Shown piece after piece: positions 38,528 to 48,706 of a stretch of DNA of 64,000 nt (the first letter of the stretch is position 1; each line of letters begins with the position of its first letter). The notes under the pieces are model-generated. The model was not told where the DNA came from and made no database searches. It was given only the letters and a program-made list of their open reading frames with translations. A program made the position numbers and the translations under genes. The DNA comes from Eutreptiella sp. 'Long Island Sound 2002' (lineage: Eukaryota > Euglenozoa > Euglenophyceae > Eutreptiales > Eutreptiaceae): the NCBI GenBank assembly GCA_964036045.1, contig OZ038382.1:79831918-79895917 (forward strand), read 5' to 3'.

Positions 38528-40835
38528 TCAGTGGCCTCGTTGTCCATGACCATGTCGATCCCGCACGTGGGCCTCGTTCTTCGCATTGAGCTTCAACTCG
38601 ACCGTGATGGACTTCATGATCTCGTCCAGGCTCATGCGGGCGAAGATGACCTGCATCCTCAGTGGCTCTCCACGCCTCCACTCCGCGTTGTTGAGGCGCA
38701 CCAACCTTTGCCCCATGGTGTCTCCAAATACCTCCACGTACACGGCGTTCTTCAGTCCCAACATCCGGTTGGGCTCGCCCAGGTTCCTCCTGAAGAACTC
38801 CATGATACCCGCATGGGTATCCTCCGCCGCCATGATCCTCACCGCCACCTGCTTCTTGGCTCGCTTCTTTNNNNNNNNNNNNNNNNNNNNNNNNNNNNNN
38901 NNNNNNNNNNNNNNNNNNNNNNNNNNNNNNNNNNNNNNNNNNNNNNNNNNNNNNNNNNNNNNNNNNNNNNNNNNNNNNNNNNNNNNNNNNNNNNNNNNNN
39001 NNNNNNNNNNNNNNNNNNNNNNNNNNNNNNNNNNNNNNNNNNNNNNNNNNNNNNNNNNNNNNNNNNNNNNCTTCAGGTCCTGCGCCAGCCGGTGTGGGAA
39101 TGTCCGGCATACCCACTTGTCCTGCGCCGCTCCCCGCATCTCACCGACGACCTCCTCGGCAAAGTCCTCCCAATCCAGGATGAAGTCATCCAGGTTGGAG
39201 GGGTTGCCATCGTAGTAGGGGATTTTGATTCCCCTGAGGTCGTCAATCCTGATGGCACCTCCGACGTCCCCAACCACCACTCTACGGAGACGGATACCAC
39301 CTGTGGCCGGGGGGTGTGAGTACACTCCCCGTACATCCCTCTCCTCCATGGAGTGCGGTCCAGTTGGGCCTGAACCCATGGGGTTTGGAATGCGGGAAGG
39401 ACTTGCTCCATTGGCCGTCCATATCCCCGTATTGGGGTCCTTCGCCGACAGGTTTCCGCCTGGATGACCTCGACCATGTCTGTCGGCGCTTCCCATGGTT
39501 CGCCCCTGCATGGTCCGGCTCTGGATCTCCTCTTCAGCATAAACTGCATGGGCAGTCGTAGTGATCGGTAGATCCTGGGCGGCGTGGGACATCTGTACCG
39601 TCAGGCTCCTGGGGTCCGTGGCTACGTGCCCTTCCCGCATGGACCCAGCCGGTGCCGTGTGTTCCCCGAGCATTGTGGATTCGCTGAACATGGGAACAAA
39701 CGGCAGCGCACCCGGGTCAATACGCGGAGGCGCGTAAGGTGCCTCTGCAGGGCCGCCCATGGGTTTATCCATGGCGCTCCTGAGGGTCTTAACCCGCTCC
39801 ACCAGCTCCGCCGCTGCCGGCTTTGCCGGGAGCTCTGGACCCGAGGCGAGGGGCTGTAGCTCCTCTAGCCTTTTCAGGCGTCCCGACATGTCCTCCACCA
39901 GGTGGAGGAGGCTGTCCACCACTCGCTGCTGCTTCTCCAGGGCCAGCTCCAGATTCTCCCGGTACTGGTCCTGTTCCGCTCGCAGCTCAGCCATGTCTCT
40001 CTCCGCGGCCGACTGGTCATCCAGGATCCCCGCGACGGCCTCCTCTAGACCGTCCTTCGCGTTGTCCAGGCGGTCGAGTTGCTGCACGATGGCGTCCATC
40101 CCCATCTTCAGGTTCTTGCGGATGAGGAAGGATACGTGCTCGCAGTGGCACTCAACGTGCTTTCCACCAGATCTGGCGCATCCCATCGTTCCCGGCGCCT
40201 CAGATTCCTCCGCCATGGGTGTGTCGCCCATGTTTTCCCGCGTTGGCTCCGTGTGCCTGGCCACAGGCGCCGTTCTGGCTCTGGCGGGCCTCTCCAACGC
40301 CTCGGCGTCATGCTCCAGGCTGGGTTTTGGGGCCGTGTTCGCCCTTGTGGGCGGTGTGGCCGTCTCCTCCGACTCCGAAGGTTGCTCATAGGCTGTCCGA
40401 TAGCCCCCGGAGTGCCCCTCGGAGTCCCACAGCCTGACCAGGCTGGGGTCTGTATCCATAGCCCCGGCGTCCCCTGCCGCGGGCTTGGGTGACCCGTGCT
40501 TCCGGTAGCGCCGGGCCCGTCCTCCACTGCTGCCTGAATGGCATGTCTCCTCAGAGTCCTCTGCGGCGGAGCGGAGGTTGCATGCCTTTCGGCAGCGACG
40601 CTCACACATGGAGACCAGGTCCTCAATGTCAAGTCCTCCTCTTCCCGAAGGTCGTATTTCTCTCCGGGCTTCAACTTCCGGAGTTCGCCCTGCTCCTGAG
40701 CGTCTCGGCTCTTCTCTGGCTCCAATCACCGGCGTGGTCTCCACGGAGTCCACAATACGCACCCGGGGCGTACTTGGGCAGGGCTCATAGGGGCCCAAGT
40801 CCCCGGATCGGCGGTAGGTAGGGGCAGCAGGTACG
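38528..40835 (-). pseudogene. Gag (gypsy), with assembly gap
   Basis: The frame is open from inside the 5' LTR (first Met at 40,933) through to 38,528. Residues about 275-375 form a long coiled coil (MDAIVQQLDRLDNAKDGLEE and DQYRENLELALEKQQRVVDS). The capsid-like part is IKIPYYDGNPSNLDDFILDW followed by FAEEVVGEMRG, the usual gag FxG...L..F pattern. After the 200-base gap come ILMAAEDTH-type and FFRRNLGEPNRMLGLKNAVY helices, still in frame, which suggests that the gap length is a placeholder. The start codon is uncertain; a Met-poor first 100 residues run through the primer site. Confidence 0.7.
38871..39070. other. Assembly gap, 200 N
   Basis: A run of exactly 200 N inside gag. The round number implies an unsized gap. 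The sequence either side is gag in the same frame. Confidence 0.98.
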
Positions 40836-40847
40836 CCTCTGCTACCA
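40836..40847 (-). promoter_or_regulatory. Primer-binding site, initiator tRNA-Met type
   Basis: TGGTAGCAGAGG on the minus strand is complementary to the 3' end of animal-type initiator tRNA-Met (CCTCTGCTACCA), as far as I recall that sequence. Its first eight bases are inside the LTR as defined by TG...CA, so the site overlaps the LTR end. Confidence 0.6.
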
Positions 40848-43204
40848 TAAAGAAGGTCCCTACCAGGACCGGCCCCTGCTGTGCCCCTTCCGCCTGTCAC
40901 CCCTGCTGACTTGCTCCTGATCAGCGATGGCATTCCTCAAAATCCAGGGTTCAAAATCCAAAAATATAGAAAATACAATCCTCCTTCAACCCTGAACAGC
41001 AACCAGATCCCACAAATACAGCAATAACCCAATCCACAATCCAGTCCACACTGCGGGCTTCCGTTCAGCACACCGGTCGTCCCACGGGGGCGGGCATGTA
41101 CAAGAGTTGCACCAAAGAGGAAAGCCCTGAAATTGGCATATGAACACAAATAAAGCAAAATTGGGGAAAGATGGAAACGTACACAATCACAGCCATAGAC
41201 CCCTCATTTCCTGGACTCAAGACCTTCCCTTGACTCGCCAACATGACGCCCTGAACCCAGTCAAATAAGATGGCCAAATGCCATGTGTCAAAAGTCACTA
41301 CACAAACCCCGAAAATGTGTTCAACCCCAGGCCTATAGATCCTAGCCCAAAAAAGGGAAGTGGCGTGTCATGGCCTAGAGTGACACTCGGGACCATGCCC
41401 TACCCTGACATAGCCTTGGTTGGACTTGGAGTCGAATGGGCTTGGAGATATGCCCCATGAGTGTGAACTCATAACATGCCAAAAACTGCCAATTCACACC
41501 ATATTGGCCATATATCAATTATATGCTCAAAATGGAAGTTACCACTTATCCTAAGGCTCAAAGTATGCATGGAATCGAAGTCTAGTTTTCATGGAGGATG
41601 GAGACCAAGGGTCAATGCCCATGTACATCCCCACCTTACCCTCAAAGCCCCTTCGGATATGGGCGCCACGCACTGCCCAAGTCAGCCCATGATCTTGGGA
41701 CCAATTTTTGTATTCCTTTGTGGGCCAAGCCAAATGGAGTACGCGATCCGGCATATGGTGGTGTTCAACTCCAAGGCATATCCCAACATATGAACAACAT
41801 ACCATGGTTCGACTCTCCAAAGGCTTCTTGCTGTTTGCCTACCAGGTAAGTACACAAAACACAAAAATGAGCACAAATTGAGGTCAAAAACATGAAAATA
41901 TGTCCAAATACAAAGTTGTCATGATAGTATATCTCTATGCTCACCCATGATATCCGTGCATGGTTCAATATACATATGATTGGAACCATTTGCGAACAAT
42001 TTCCCCACTTGGATCCTCAATCAGGCGCATGGGATACCTTCGCCACTCATATCCACATGCCCCATTAAAAAGGGAGGGCACTCATGGATCTCTTTGCCAA
42101 ACATACCATGAGCAATACATACGCGGTAGACTTAGTCTAGCGCTTTGAATTCCACAATTGGGACATTGGCAAAGCCCTTGTCACGTGTGGCTCCCCATCT
42201 TCTCGGCCACACGAAGATATATAACATGGGCGTGAGCATATCGAAGCACACACCATGCATATAACACATACCCTCCAAAAGTGGCTCCCACAATGATATG
42301 CCATGCCCCTCCATGGACATAACTTCACGTTACAAATACGTAAGAGCCCAAGGAAAGTTGCTATGCAACCCCAACACTCATGCGGTACACTCGAAAGTCG
42401 CAATAACATATTCGGTTGCACGGTTCAAGAGTTATATATCACTTTCTACCCTCTTGACCATTATCCCTTGCTACACCCGGTATGTGTACACACCAAAGGC
42501 GGTTGATGCTTCCTCAATTAAGTTGAGACCAAGGCAGTCCCAACCCAATTCTCGATATTGATATTCCTCGCCGTGAGCCGAAGATATGATTCACCAAAGT
42601 GGTCTCACGAATGACTTTTGTTTCGACTATAACACCAAGCAAAATGAAGGGCACAACAAAAGGAAGGTTGATTCGTGATCGGGGAAGAATGTATGACCAC
42701 TCGAGATTCATCATATCAAGTGCGGCGATGTCGGAGTCGAAAATCCGATTCTGAAAGTCTGAAAAAATCGGATTAATTTTGCGAGTGTATAATATGAAAA
42801 TTGCGGAAGCAACAAACCCTTCACTGATGAAATCTGACCCTTCATCGGGGTTTCCGCCAAAATATCTGTGAAAAACAGTTAACCAATCGGTTACCGCAAA
42901 ATCGCGAGCCAACTGACAGTCGCCGATACATTGACAATCAGAACGAAAGGCGGAAAAATTACGGAAACATTATGATAAAAAAACCCTGTTGATTCCTGAT
43001 ATTCTGATGGATACATCTCAGCTGGCGGCGCCTCGGTACTGAATATGGCCGCTCATAGCTGGAATGGCCAAACCTATCACACTATCACATCAGGTTAGGT
43101 CAGGTGGATGGGGGAGTATGATATCAGCCAATGGCGGCTTGCCGGCACATAGATACACCCCCCAAGTGACCAAAAGATGGCCACGGGGGTCCGAACCGGC
43201 TTCA
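40840..43204 (-). repeat. Gypsy 5' LTR
   Basis: 2,365 bp, with the same TG...CA ends as the 3' LTR at 30,105-32,469. The element promoter should lie here. I do not see a clear TATA box on the minus strand. Confidence 0.9.
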
Positions 43205-45436
43205 CACCACACGCACACCATCCTGACAAACCACCACCGCGATCAACAGGGGCGAGTCGTGGCCAGGCACACTGACTTCCACCGACAGCCGGCAGGCGAG
43301 GTGGTACTCTGCGCCTCGTGGGGGCCACCATCACCATAGTGTATATCACCCCAACACAGATGAGGATCATGGCGCAGTGCGATGCCCACCACGCTCCGAT
43401 CCTTTCCGACCCACAATGGCCAGCACGCCACATCTTCGAAGCGTACCTCCGCGCATGTGCTACGAAGGCAGGGCGCGACATGCCGGGGCCCAAGGACATC
43501 GACACAGCGTACAAAGCCTTCCAGCGCCGGCACCCCCGGCCCCGCCCGAGGGAGCACGAGACCCCCAATGACAGCAGCACGACACCGGTGGAGCCCAGCC
43601 CGTCAGCCGAAGGATGGACACCACCCAGCATCCTGCTACTAGCACAAACATGCTACCCGCACTGTCCAGCGACACCATGCCCCCTGGTCCATCCCCAAAC
43701 ACAACGCACCGGAGACCGATGTACCACCAGTCAGACACAGTGACCAGGGCATAGCACGCACTTGCTGGCACTGCGGCCCGGCAGCCCTCGACACTCCGTG
43801 GCCCCTGCCACACCTCATCTCTACCCACTACCACACCCCCACCGCCGCCGCCACTGCCGACCAGCAGGCATGGCTCTCCCCCTGGTTTCACATGGTACCC
43901 CCAGACCACCCGGCGCACGTAGCCCGGACCCGAACACCCACGGCGACATGGATGTCCACCAACGAGCGGGCAGACCCGGACAGCGTCGCCATAGAGTACG
44001 ACCGCTGCGACCCACACCGCGCATGACCTCAGGAGGCACCCATGCGCCCCCTACAGCACAAATGCCCCACCCTCCGCGGCGACAAAGACGACAAGGAGCG
44101 GCAACAGACCATCACGTGCCAGAAGTTCCACCCCAATATGGGATACCTGTTCCACCTGATGTACGCGTATATCACCCAGGGGCGCCCAGACAGGGGCCTC
44201 CTCCGCCTCACCCCACGAGTCCAGGCCATCATCACCCAGGGGATAGGCGTCTATGCAGCGCCGCTACTGCAACCCACGCAAATCACCGCCAGAACCGCCC
44301 AAGGGAACCCCATGTACGTCTATCACCCCACAGCAATTGCCCGCCTACCCATACCCAGCGACACCGACATCATCTACTTCACTGACGCATCCGGCACCCA
44401 GCAACGCACCCCCGGGGTCGGTTGTGCCTCTGTGCGCATCACTCGGCACGCGGACGGCCCCCACGTGGAACACCACACCGGGGCCACCATCTTTGGGGCG
44501 TCCTCCGACGGCGAACTGCGCACCCTGGCGGACGTCGTCACCGCCACACCGCCACCCACAATGATCCGGCCCTCCAACATCTGGGTAGTCGTGGACGCCA
44601 CGGTTGACATCCACCTCACCAGGCGCCTTGGGGACCTCCTCCCCCACAAGGCACTCGAGTCCGGCCTCACCACCCGAGCGTTGGGACTATGGATGGCCTT
44701 CAGGGGCATGCACCCCCAGGACGCCCTAAACATCGTCAAACAGGAGTCACACCGCTACGCATACGGCAATGGACGCGCAGACACGCAGGCCAAACACCAG
44801 AACACCAGCCACACCCCAGGGCTCGAACACGTGCGACTGGACAACCCACACCGCAGCCACCTGCAGCACCTGCCCCCGATACCCTCGGCCACACAGCCCC
44901 TTCAATGGATACCCGAGGACACGCCGTACACAGATCGAGACAAGCAGTACCACTACCCCACACCCATCCAGCAACTGGCCACCACACTGGGCCACCCAGC
45001 GAACACCGAACTCCTCCGACGCCTCGAAGACTCCGTCCACACCCCCCTCTACTACTCCGCCTTGCGCCTGAATAGCCTCCCAGCACACCTACAAAAACCC
45101 CGACTCCAACTCGCCCTCAAACAGGTTCCCCTCCTCACCCGATACCACCGATGGTATGCGCGCTGCTCGATCCACGTCCCCGCAGGATACACCAAATGCA
45201 TCTGTGGCCACGCGGAAGAAGAAACCTGGGACCACTTCAAGGTGTGCCCCCTGTACAGAGGACTGGACACCCTCACAGACTGGAACCCAACCCACACCAT
45301 CGGACAGCACGCCGGATGGCTGACCCAGTCCCCGGCGACCCAGCAACTCACCACCGTCCTCAAGCAGACAGAGGTACTCGAGGCAGTCCGCAGGGGACTC
45401 GTCCCCACTGCCGTCTACACCTTACTACGCACCCAC
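43205..45436 (+). pseudogene. LINE C copy 1 pol, second part with RNase H
   Basis: It resumes exactly where the RT was cut (HTHTILTNHHRDQQG). Frame 43,318 onward gives MGATITIVYITPTQMRIM and NDSSTTPVEPSPSAEG. An 11-base deletion near 43,650 relative to copy 2 shifts the frame, which is recovered at 44,042. RNase H follows: IIYFTDASGTQQ (Asp 44,384-44,386), SSDGELRTL (Glu 44,513-44,515), IWVVVDATVDIHLTRRLGDL, and YAYGNGRADTQAKHQ, so all four acidic residues are present. Then the knuckle CICGHAEEETWDHFKVCPL (about 45,190-45,255) and LEAVRRGLVPTAVYTLLRTH, where the 1.52-kb deletion fuses it to the His/Pro-rich region. Confidence 0.8.
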
Positions 45437-46258
45437 AACCAGGCCCCACGAACCACCCACCCCACATGGCACACATCACAACACCACACCATCACGTATT
45501 CCACCACCACCAGCCCCTACCACCACACCCACACACAACCAGCACACCCTCAACACCACCACCACGCGATCCAGCACCACCCGCCGCCCCCACTACACAG
45601 GCCCACGACACACGAGCCACGGTACACCCCCATGGACCCGCGGGGAGCCGCGCACGCACACCAGCAACACCAGGGCCTAGTAGGAGCGCCCCATCACCAC
45701 CAGCAGCCCCCCCACCCACACTCCATACCAGCAAGCACCATCCACCAGCAGCCACCCATTACATACGGACCACAGCCCCACTCGGACGCCCATGCGGCTG
45801 CCTCCCACCCACACCTCGCCACCACAACCAGCCAGGAACGGCAAGGACCGCACAGCGCACACATGCAACACCCACACGACTCACAGAGACCCCCAGACCC
45901 CCAGCCAGCACAACACCCACCCCCGCCCCCCCCACCACCAACAGTGCCACCCCCACACCACCCCCCCCCCCCGCCCCCCCCCCGGAGACCAGGCCACGGA
46001 CGCAACATGCGGCAGCCAGGACCAGCCAATTGACGTCGATGCCCCCGCCGACACACGCCACCGCAAATTCCCCCTCCCGCGACCGCCACAAGAAACCCCA
46101 TCACCGGACCCCACACGCGACAACGACAACCACCCCCCCCAACCCACACCACCCCCCGATCACACCCCGCACCACCAGCCGCCGCACCGGCCGAACCCTA
46201 CGCTCTACACAACCCAGCAGCGGTACGGCAGCACCTCCGGGGACTCGGGGACCAGCAG
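45437..46258 (+). pseudogene. His/Pro/Gln-rich spacer, LINE C copy 1
   Basis: This is fused in frame to pol by a deletion. It reads HHHVFHHHQPLPPHPH-like in one frame and HHAIQHHPPPPLHRPTTHEP in the pol frame. Poly-C runs of 10-12 bases at about 45,960-45,985 move the frame between copies. The pol frame stops at 46,033 (TGA) but reopens at 46,259 as the Ulp1-like ORF. Probably a disordered linker; His-rich tracts could bind metal. Confidence 0.45.
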
Positions 46259-47290
46259 GTGAAGCGCCTCCACACCTCTGGCACCACCCAGCGCATCCGG
46301 GCGAACACCCTGGTCCAGGCGGCCACCCTGGGGGAAGGCGTCCGAGATTTCCTCTTCGACGCCTTGCTCCAGGTCACCCGACACGACCGCCCCCCACGCG
46401 CAACCCCAGACGGCGAGAGCCCGCCCCCCACGGAGAGCCGGATCTGGGTGCCCCCCATCGACCCGGGGCGACACCTAGTCGGACACCCCGTGCCGGAGCG
46501 GGACAGCACCCAGGGCCGCACCCGCTACCGCGAGCTCAACATGGCCCACCCCCCACCCAGCGCCACCCCCGACAACACCAAAGAGTGGGAGCGGGAAACA
46601 TGGGTAGCCCGGATGGCCTCCCTGAGCAACTTCCGGCACCATGTCCCGGGGGACATCCCCAGCCCCGACGACCGGCAGCCAGCCCCCTCCACGTACATGA
46701 CTCTCATGTACAATCTGCACTACACCCTCTCCACCACCCACTACCACGCACCAACTGACCACTGGGTGGTGCACGGCACCGACTCCCTCCTCCCCGCCGA
46801 CTACGCCCCCCCCCCCCGCACAACCCAGGCCTCGACACGTCCGCCAGGGGGGACGAGCCGGACGACCCCCACATCTGAGGCACGTGCGAACGCAAATCCC
46901 TGGACACGCTGCTCTCCATCCGCAGCGGCAACCAGGGCCTTGGTAGGGCGATGTATTGCCTCGCCAAGTGGACCCAACGGACCTGGGGGATCCCCACGGC
47001 CCGGTGGCTGTGGAGGGTCACGCTGCGCCCCCAGCAGAGGGGAGCCCCCCCAAACCGCAGGGGACCCACCCCCCCACGCCCCACCACCCTACAGCTCTGC
47101 CCATACATGGTGGCAGCCCGCCTCATGGCGCTTCTGTGCCCGGGCCCAGACACCCCCACCCAAATCTACCCCCACCTCACAGAGGAGGACATGCCCTGCA
47201 TCCAGCGATGCTTCTTCCGCACCCTCGACTACTTCCAGCAAACACACCCGCACGTCCTGGAGCAGATATGGCCACCTCCCGGGTAACCCA
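46259..47290 (+). pseudogene. Ulp1-like domain, LINE C copy 1
   Basis: LVQAATLGEGVRDFLFDALL and SRIWVPPIDPGRHLVG match the start of the LINE B domain (TDDLVDAWIWWF, IWVPHLGWAHTL). MTLMYNLHYTLSTTHY (His) and VVHGTDSLLPADY (Asp) match its GHYYQV and EAVDSML. After a frame change near 46,830, LARAMYCLAKWTQRTWGI (46,951 onward) matches AILFCLCRWARRRWPH. Where Ulp1 has the catalytic Cys this family has Ala, if the second Cys is the anchor. The tail YMVAARLMALLCPGPDTPT then FFRTLDYFQQTHPHVLEQIW is helical and ends at a stop at 47,284-47,286. SUMO binding is possible; catalysis is doubtful. Confidence 0.5.
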
Positions 47291-47337
47291 GGTGCCCGCA
47301 CAGCCGAGACAACGCCACCACACCAGCACCAGCTTGC

Positions 47338-47997
47338 ATGGGTCACCAGGGAAAGCGCGCGCACACGCCCGGTGCCCGAGCCCGCACCCTCATTCTCGCT
47401 ACTTGCAGGACCCAGCATCCTACGCCCGCCCCCGAAGCCAAGGGCCCTCCGCCAACTCCCACAGCCCTCTCCTCCGCCTCCGACTCCACAACCTCCACCA
47501 CCACGACCACCTCATCCACCACCACAACCACGTCCTCATCCAGCACTCCACCCCCCAAGCCGTGGGGGACACCTCCCAAACGGGCCCCCAAACCCTTCCC
47601 CACCGCGAGCAACCCCGCCGCCGCCAAGGCCCACGCCCCACCGAGACCCGCACCCGCGACCCAGCCAAAACCCAAGACCGCCGCCAAACAGCCACCCAAA
47701 CCTGTCAGCGTGCCACGACCGCAACTCGCAGCCAAGCCCAAAACCAAGCCCAAGCCCGGCGCCACGACAGCAGCGCGAGCCCGACCCCCTGAGGACGTCC
47801 TCTATGACATTCGGCCCCAGCTGTTCCAGGCCCGGAGGCAGCAGCAGCCAGCACGGCGCCCCCCCACCGTCACCGACGCCGCTGCCACCACCTTCATGGC
47901 GAAGCGCGCCGCGGCCGATGCACGACGCACCTCATCCTGCCACCTCTCAAAGCCGGCACCCCAAGCCCACGGACCGCCCCTGACCAGGCCAGAATGA
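47338..47997 (+). CDS. Thr/Ser-run and Lys/Pro-rich ORF, LINE C copy 1
   Basis: The 219-codon frame has a Ser/Thr tract (SASDSTTSTTTTTSSTTTTT), a Lys/Pro-rich part (PKPKTAAKQPPKP and PKTKPKPG), then a more conserved C-terminal part EDVLYDIRPQL, ARRQQQPARRPPTVTDAAAT and AKRAAADARR. The EDVLYDIRPQL peptide is also in copy 2 but in another frame, because copy 2 lost one C at about 59,830. The basic composition suggests nucleic-acid binding. Confidence 0.4.
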   Translation: MGHQGKRAHTPGARARTLILATCRTQHPTPAPEAKGPPPTPTALSSASDSTTSTTTTTSSTTTTTSSSSTPPPKPWGTPPKRAPKPFPTASNPAAAKAHAPPRPAPATQPKPKTAAKQPPKPVSVPRPQLAAKPKTKPKPGATTAARARPPEDVLYDIRPQLFQARRQQQPARRPPTVTDAAATTFMAKRAAADARRTSSCHLSKPAPQAHGPPLTRPE

Positions 47998-48393
47998 CGC
48001 CAGGCTCCGCCAGCAGCGTCCCCACCCCCCTACCAACCCTCGATGTCAGCCCACATACAGTGCATGCCCCGCCATTGCCGCCGCCGCGAGTCCCCACCCA
48101 ACCCCGAGGCGAAGACTGTGCGCGCACACCCGCGGGTCCACATCTGTTCGAGCCCCCACTCCCCGCGCACCCCCACGGTACAGGACTACGAGGAATCCCC
48201 CAGGCCTGCCACCGCCACCAGTCCCCACGACCCCGTCACGCCCACCCACGCCCACTCCTCCGCCCAAAACCGCCGCCCCGCCCAGGGACAGCGGTGGCAG
48301 CGCTAGACCCACACGCAGCACTGGGAGCTGCGAAAGTGGGCCCGGGGAGAGCCCTCTCTCGAGGGACTGGTCCACCAGCCCCGCAAGGGGTCG

Positions 48394-48706
48394 GTGGAGA
48401 ACTGCCGCCTCCGGTCGGCGGGGGGGTGGATGCCGCAGGCCGCATGGGAAGCCATGCTGGCCGATGCGCTCCTCCCCCTGGGAGTCCATCCCTGCAACCT
48501 CCCCGCGCCCCAGGACCACCCGTATGTCCTCAGGCACCTGCGGGAGACCCTCCGGGAGACACAGCGAGACGGCAGCCGCCTGTGGGACATCACCCAAAGC
48601 CCAGCCCCGCACACACACACCCCCTCACCACCCCAGAAGCGTCGGCGCACCGACACCGGCGGCACCCACAGCACCCAAGGAGCCCTGCGCGCCGCACAAC
48701 ACACAG
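48394..48706 (+). CDS. Small terminal ORF of LINE C copy 1, truncated
   Basis: The frame reads MENCRLRSAGGWMPQAAWEA, then MLADALLPLGVHPCNLPAPQ, then YVLRHLRETLRETQRDGSRL, and a basic end PPQKRRRTDTGG. Copy 2 has the same protein (60,385-60,777). In copy 1 the repeat junction at 48,706 replaces the last 20 or so residues. The conserved start is unclear because the frame is open upstream. Unknown function. Confidence 0.45.

Larger units (their letters stand above)
30105..43204 (-). mobile_element. Ty3/gypsy LTR retrotransposon inserted in LINE C copy 1
   Basis: Two direct repeats of exactly 2,365 bp, each starting TG and ending CA, flank a minus-strand gag-zinc knuckle-PR-RT-RH-IN region. RT before IN is the gypsy order. 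The empty site is visible in copy 2 at about 53,750 (CCTACCGCACCACACGC). The host sequence either side matches it, but a clean target-site duplication is not seen: the left flank reads CCGCAACAACTAC and the right CACCACACGC. Coding sequence is frameshifted and the RT, RNase H and IN active sites are altered, so this copy cannot move by itself. Confidence 0.9.
25043..48706 (+). mobile_element. LINE C copy 1, interrupted by a gypsy element
   Basis: Without the 13.1-kb insertion at 30,105-43,204 this copy is about 10.6 kb. It matches copy 2 (48,707-60,780) from GCAGTTGGTGACGTGG to GCACAACAC, and the two abut head to tail. Order: G/T-rich leader, promoter-like part, A/C-rich leader with hairpins, RT core, RNase H, zinc knuckle, His/Pro-rich spacer, Ulp1-like domain, Lys/Pro-rich tail, small terminal ORF. 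There is no endonuclease and the first part of the RT is absent. A 1.52-kb deletion at 45,436 removed the end of pol and the RING region. Nucleotide identity to copy 2 is roughly 93-97% by eye in RT. Confidence 0.75.

Noticed and set aside
38171-39319. Plus-strand frame spanning the assembly gap
   Set aside because: It is antisense to gag and crosses 200 N, so its continuity is artificial.
30105-43204. A retrovirus or copia element in place of gypsy
   Set aside because: RT and RNase H precede integrase (not copia), and there is no envelope-like ORF between integrase and the 3' LTR.
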